A stretch of 6,453 nt of DNA. Source: Desulfonatronospira sp. (lineage in GTDB: Bacteria; Desulfobacterota; Desulfovibrionia; Desulfovibrionales; Desulfonatronovibrionaceae). The notes beneath the pieces were generated by a model that saw nothing but the letters and a program-made list of their open reading frames with translations, did not search any database and was not told where the DNA came from. The stretch spans positions 1-6,453 of the forward strand of contig SLAE01000105.1 in assembly GCA_007127015.1 (NCBI GenBank), written 5' to 3'. This document shows positions 5,360 to 6,453 of the stretch, in pieces. Each line of letters opens with the position of its first letter. Positions within the stretch are counted from its first letter, which is position 1. Both the position numbers and the translations under genes were made by a program.

Positions 5360-6448
5360 ATGGATCAGGATGAAAAATTAAAAAATATCAGAATGGAAAT
5401 CAGCAATCTGGATGAGCAGATTCTCAAGCTGCTGAACCACAGGGCGGGACTCAGTCTGAAGGTCGGCGGAATAAAATCCAGATCCAGAGATAATGTGTTC
5501 AAGCCTTTCAGAGAAAAAGAAATTTTAAACGGCCTGGTCCTTAAAAATAACGGACCCTTGCCTGAAAATCATCTGCGCAACATATACAGGGAGATATTTT
5601 CCTCCTCCAGAAGCCTTCAACAGCCGCAGAAGGTTGTTTACCTGGGGCCTGAAGGAACTTTTTCTTTTTTTGCCGGCGTGGAGTACCTGGGGCACAGCGC
5701 TGATTTCACTCCCAGGGACAGTCTGGAGGATGTTTTCAGGGCTGTGGATATGCTTGAAGCCGAACTCGGAGTCATTCCTCTGGAAAATTCCATGCAGGGC
5801 AGTGTAGGTCAGAGTCTGGACATGTTTCTCAAATTCGAGGTTTTCATTCACGCTGAAGTATATTTTCGGATAAGCCATTTCCTTTTAAGCCGGGAGAGCG
5901 AACTTTCCAGGATCAAAAAGATCTATTCTCATCCGCAGGCGCTGCAGCAGTGCGCGGGCTGGCTGAGGACAAATCTTCCGGGTGTCGCGGTCGTTCCAGA
6001 TGAAAGCACTGCCGCGGCAGCGGCCAGAGCCGCACGGGAACAAGGGACAGCGGTTGTGGGTCACAAAAAATTGACCAGGTTCTACGAGCTGAATGTTCTT
6101 GGCAGCTATATTGAAGATCTGCCTGACAACTGGACCAGATTTCTGGTCATAAGCAGCCATCCTCCGGAGGCAGGCAACCGGGAAAAGACCTCCATTCTTT
6201 TCACTGTAGTGGATAAGCCCGGTTCACTGGTCAGCGCACTTCAGGTGCTGTCCGGAAAGGGAATCAACATGCGCAAGCTTGAATCCAGGCCCATGCGCGC
6301 AGAAAAGTGGCGTTACGTTTTTTTCGCGGATGTAGAGTGCGACCTGACCGCTCAAGAATACGCAAGCGTCCTCAATGAGCTGGAGGAGAGCTGTCATTTT
6401 CTGCGAATTCTGGGCAGTTACCCTCACGGTCCGCAAATCATGGGATAA
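5360..6448 (+). CDS. pheA: Bifunctional chorismate mutase / prephenate dehydratase (P-protein)
   Basis: The 362-residue enzyme converts chorismate to prephenate and then to phenylpyruvate for phenylalanine. Residues about 5-90 are an AroQ chorismate mutase, with active-site equivalents R11, R28, K39, R51, E52 and Q88; E. coli has Asp at position 48, here Lys. Residues about 92-265 are the dehydratase, opening YLGPEGTFS (94-102), with PLENSMQGSVG at 140-150 and the catalytic TRF at 259-261. Residues about 277-355 are an ACT domain with KPGSL (286-290) and ESRP (308-311), the usual phenylalanine sensor, so feedback inhibition is expected. The start is ATG 5360, one base after the aroB' stop. 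An earlier in-frame ATG (5279) would overlap aroB' by 80 bases and add a non-family tail. The ATG at 5355 is out of frame. The ribosome-binding site is weak, suggesting translational coupling. Confidence 0.96.
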   Translation: MDQDEKLKNIRMEISNLDEQILKLLNHRAGLSLKVGGIKSRSRDNVFKPFREKEILNGLVLKNNGPLPENHLRNIYREIFSSSRSLQQPQKVVYLGPEGTFSFFAGVEYLGHSADFTPRDSLEDVFRAVDMLEAELGVIPLENSMQGSVGQSLDMFLKFEVFIHAEVYFRISHFLLSRESELSRIKKIYSHPQALQQCAGWLRTNLPGVAVVPDESTAAAAARAAREQGTAVVGHKKLTRFYELNVLGSYIEDLPDNWTRFLVISSHPPEAGNREKTSILFTVVDKPGSLVSALQVLSGKGINMRKLESRPMRAEKWRYVFFADVECDLTAQEYASVLNELEESCHFLRILGSYPHGPQIMG

Positions 6449-6450
6449 TT

Positions 6451-6453
6451 ATG
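6451..6453 (+). CDS. Possible start codon of the next operon gene
   Basis: An ATG follows the pheA TAA after two bases, with GGGA about 6 bases before it. In Desulfovibrio aro operons, as I recall, pheA is followed by the EPSP synthase gene aroA. Only the start codon is visible here, so the identity cannot be shown. Confidence 0.35.

Noticed and set aside
5525..5878. 117-residue minus-strand ORF inside pheA
   Set aside because: It lies wholly within a well-supported gene on the other strand, has no ribosome-binding site or recognisable domain, and is an antisense shadow.

Overview
The window looks like a chromosomal segment of a sulfate-reducing deltaproteobacterium, most likely of the Desulfovibrionales. 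The case rests on gene content. The operon on the right starts the aromatic amino acid pathway with the archaeal-type enzyme pair (ADH synthase and dehydroquinate synthase II), followed directly by a chorismate mutase/prephenate dehydratase. From memory, this is the aro operon order of Desulfovibrio. Base composition is moderate and even in the genes, with one very AT-rich stretch at about 3166-3295.

Left part (1-520, minus strand): the first 45 codons of carB, preceded 18 bases upstream by a 101-residue gene of unknown function with a probable winged-helix C-terminus. A sigma70-like promoter at 492-520 can drive both. Positions 462-654 form a divergent intergenic region.

Middle (655-3165, plus strand): a two-domain, glutamine-dependent NAD+ synthetase (nadE). 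After a 45-base gap carrying a nested inverted repeat comes a DUF362-family protein of unknown function.

Right part (3166-6453, plus strand): the aromatic amino acid operon. A promoter (TTGACA at 3196, AT-rich upstream element) is followed by a 29-codon leader ORF (3233-3322) encoding eight consecutive aromatic residues, FYFWYFYF. Downstream is a strong intrinsic terminator (3355-3389) before the first structural gene. Segment 3296-3306 can pair over all 11 positions (two G-U wobbles) with the 5' arm of the terminator, forming an antiterminator. Segment 3252-3258 can pair with 3298-3305, forming an anti-antiterminator around the aromatic codons. This is the full layout of a ribosome-mediated attenuator of the trp/phe leader type, apparently reading Phe, Tyr and Trp together. 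It is the main discovery in the window.

The operon it controls encodes ADH synthase (3448-4260), dehydroquinate synthase II (4363-5358) and the P-protein (5360-6448). They are closely packed, and an ATG at 6451 probably begins the next gene. The first two enzymes make 3-dehydroquinate from aspartate semialdehyde and a deoxyketo-sugar phosphate. The third takes chorismate to phenylpyruvate and carries an ACT domain for feedback by phenylalanine. Attenuation would set transcription of the pathway entrance, and the ACT domain would set flux into the Phe branch.
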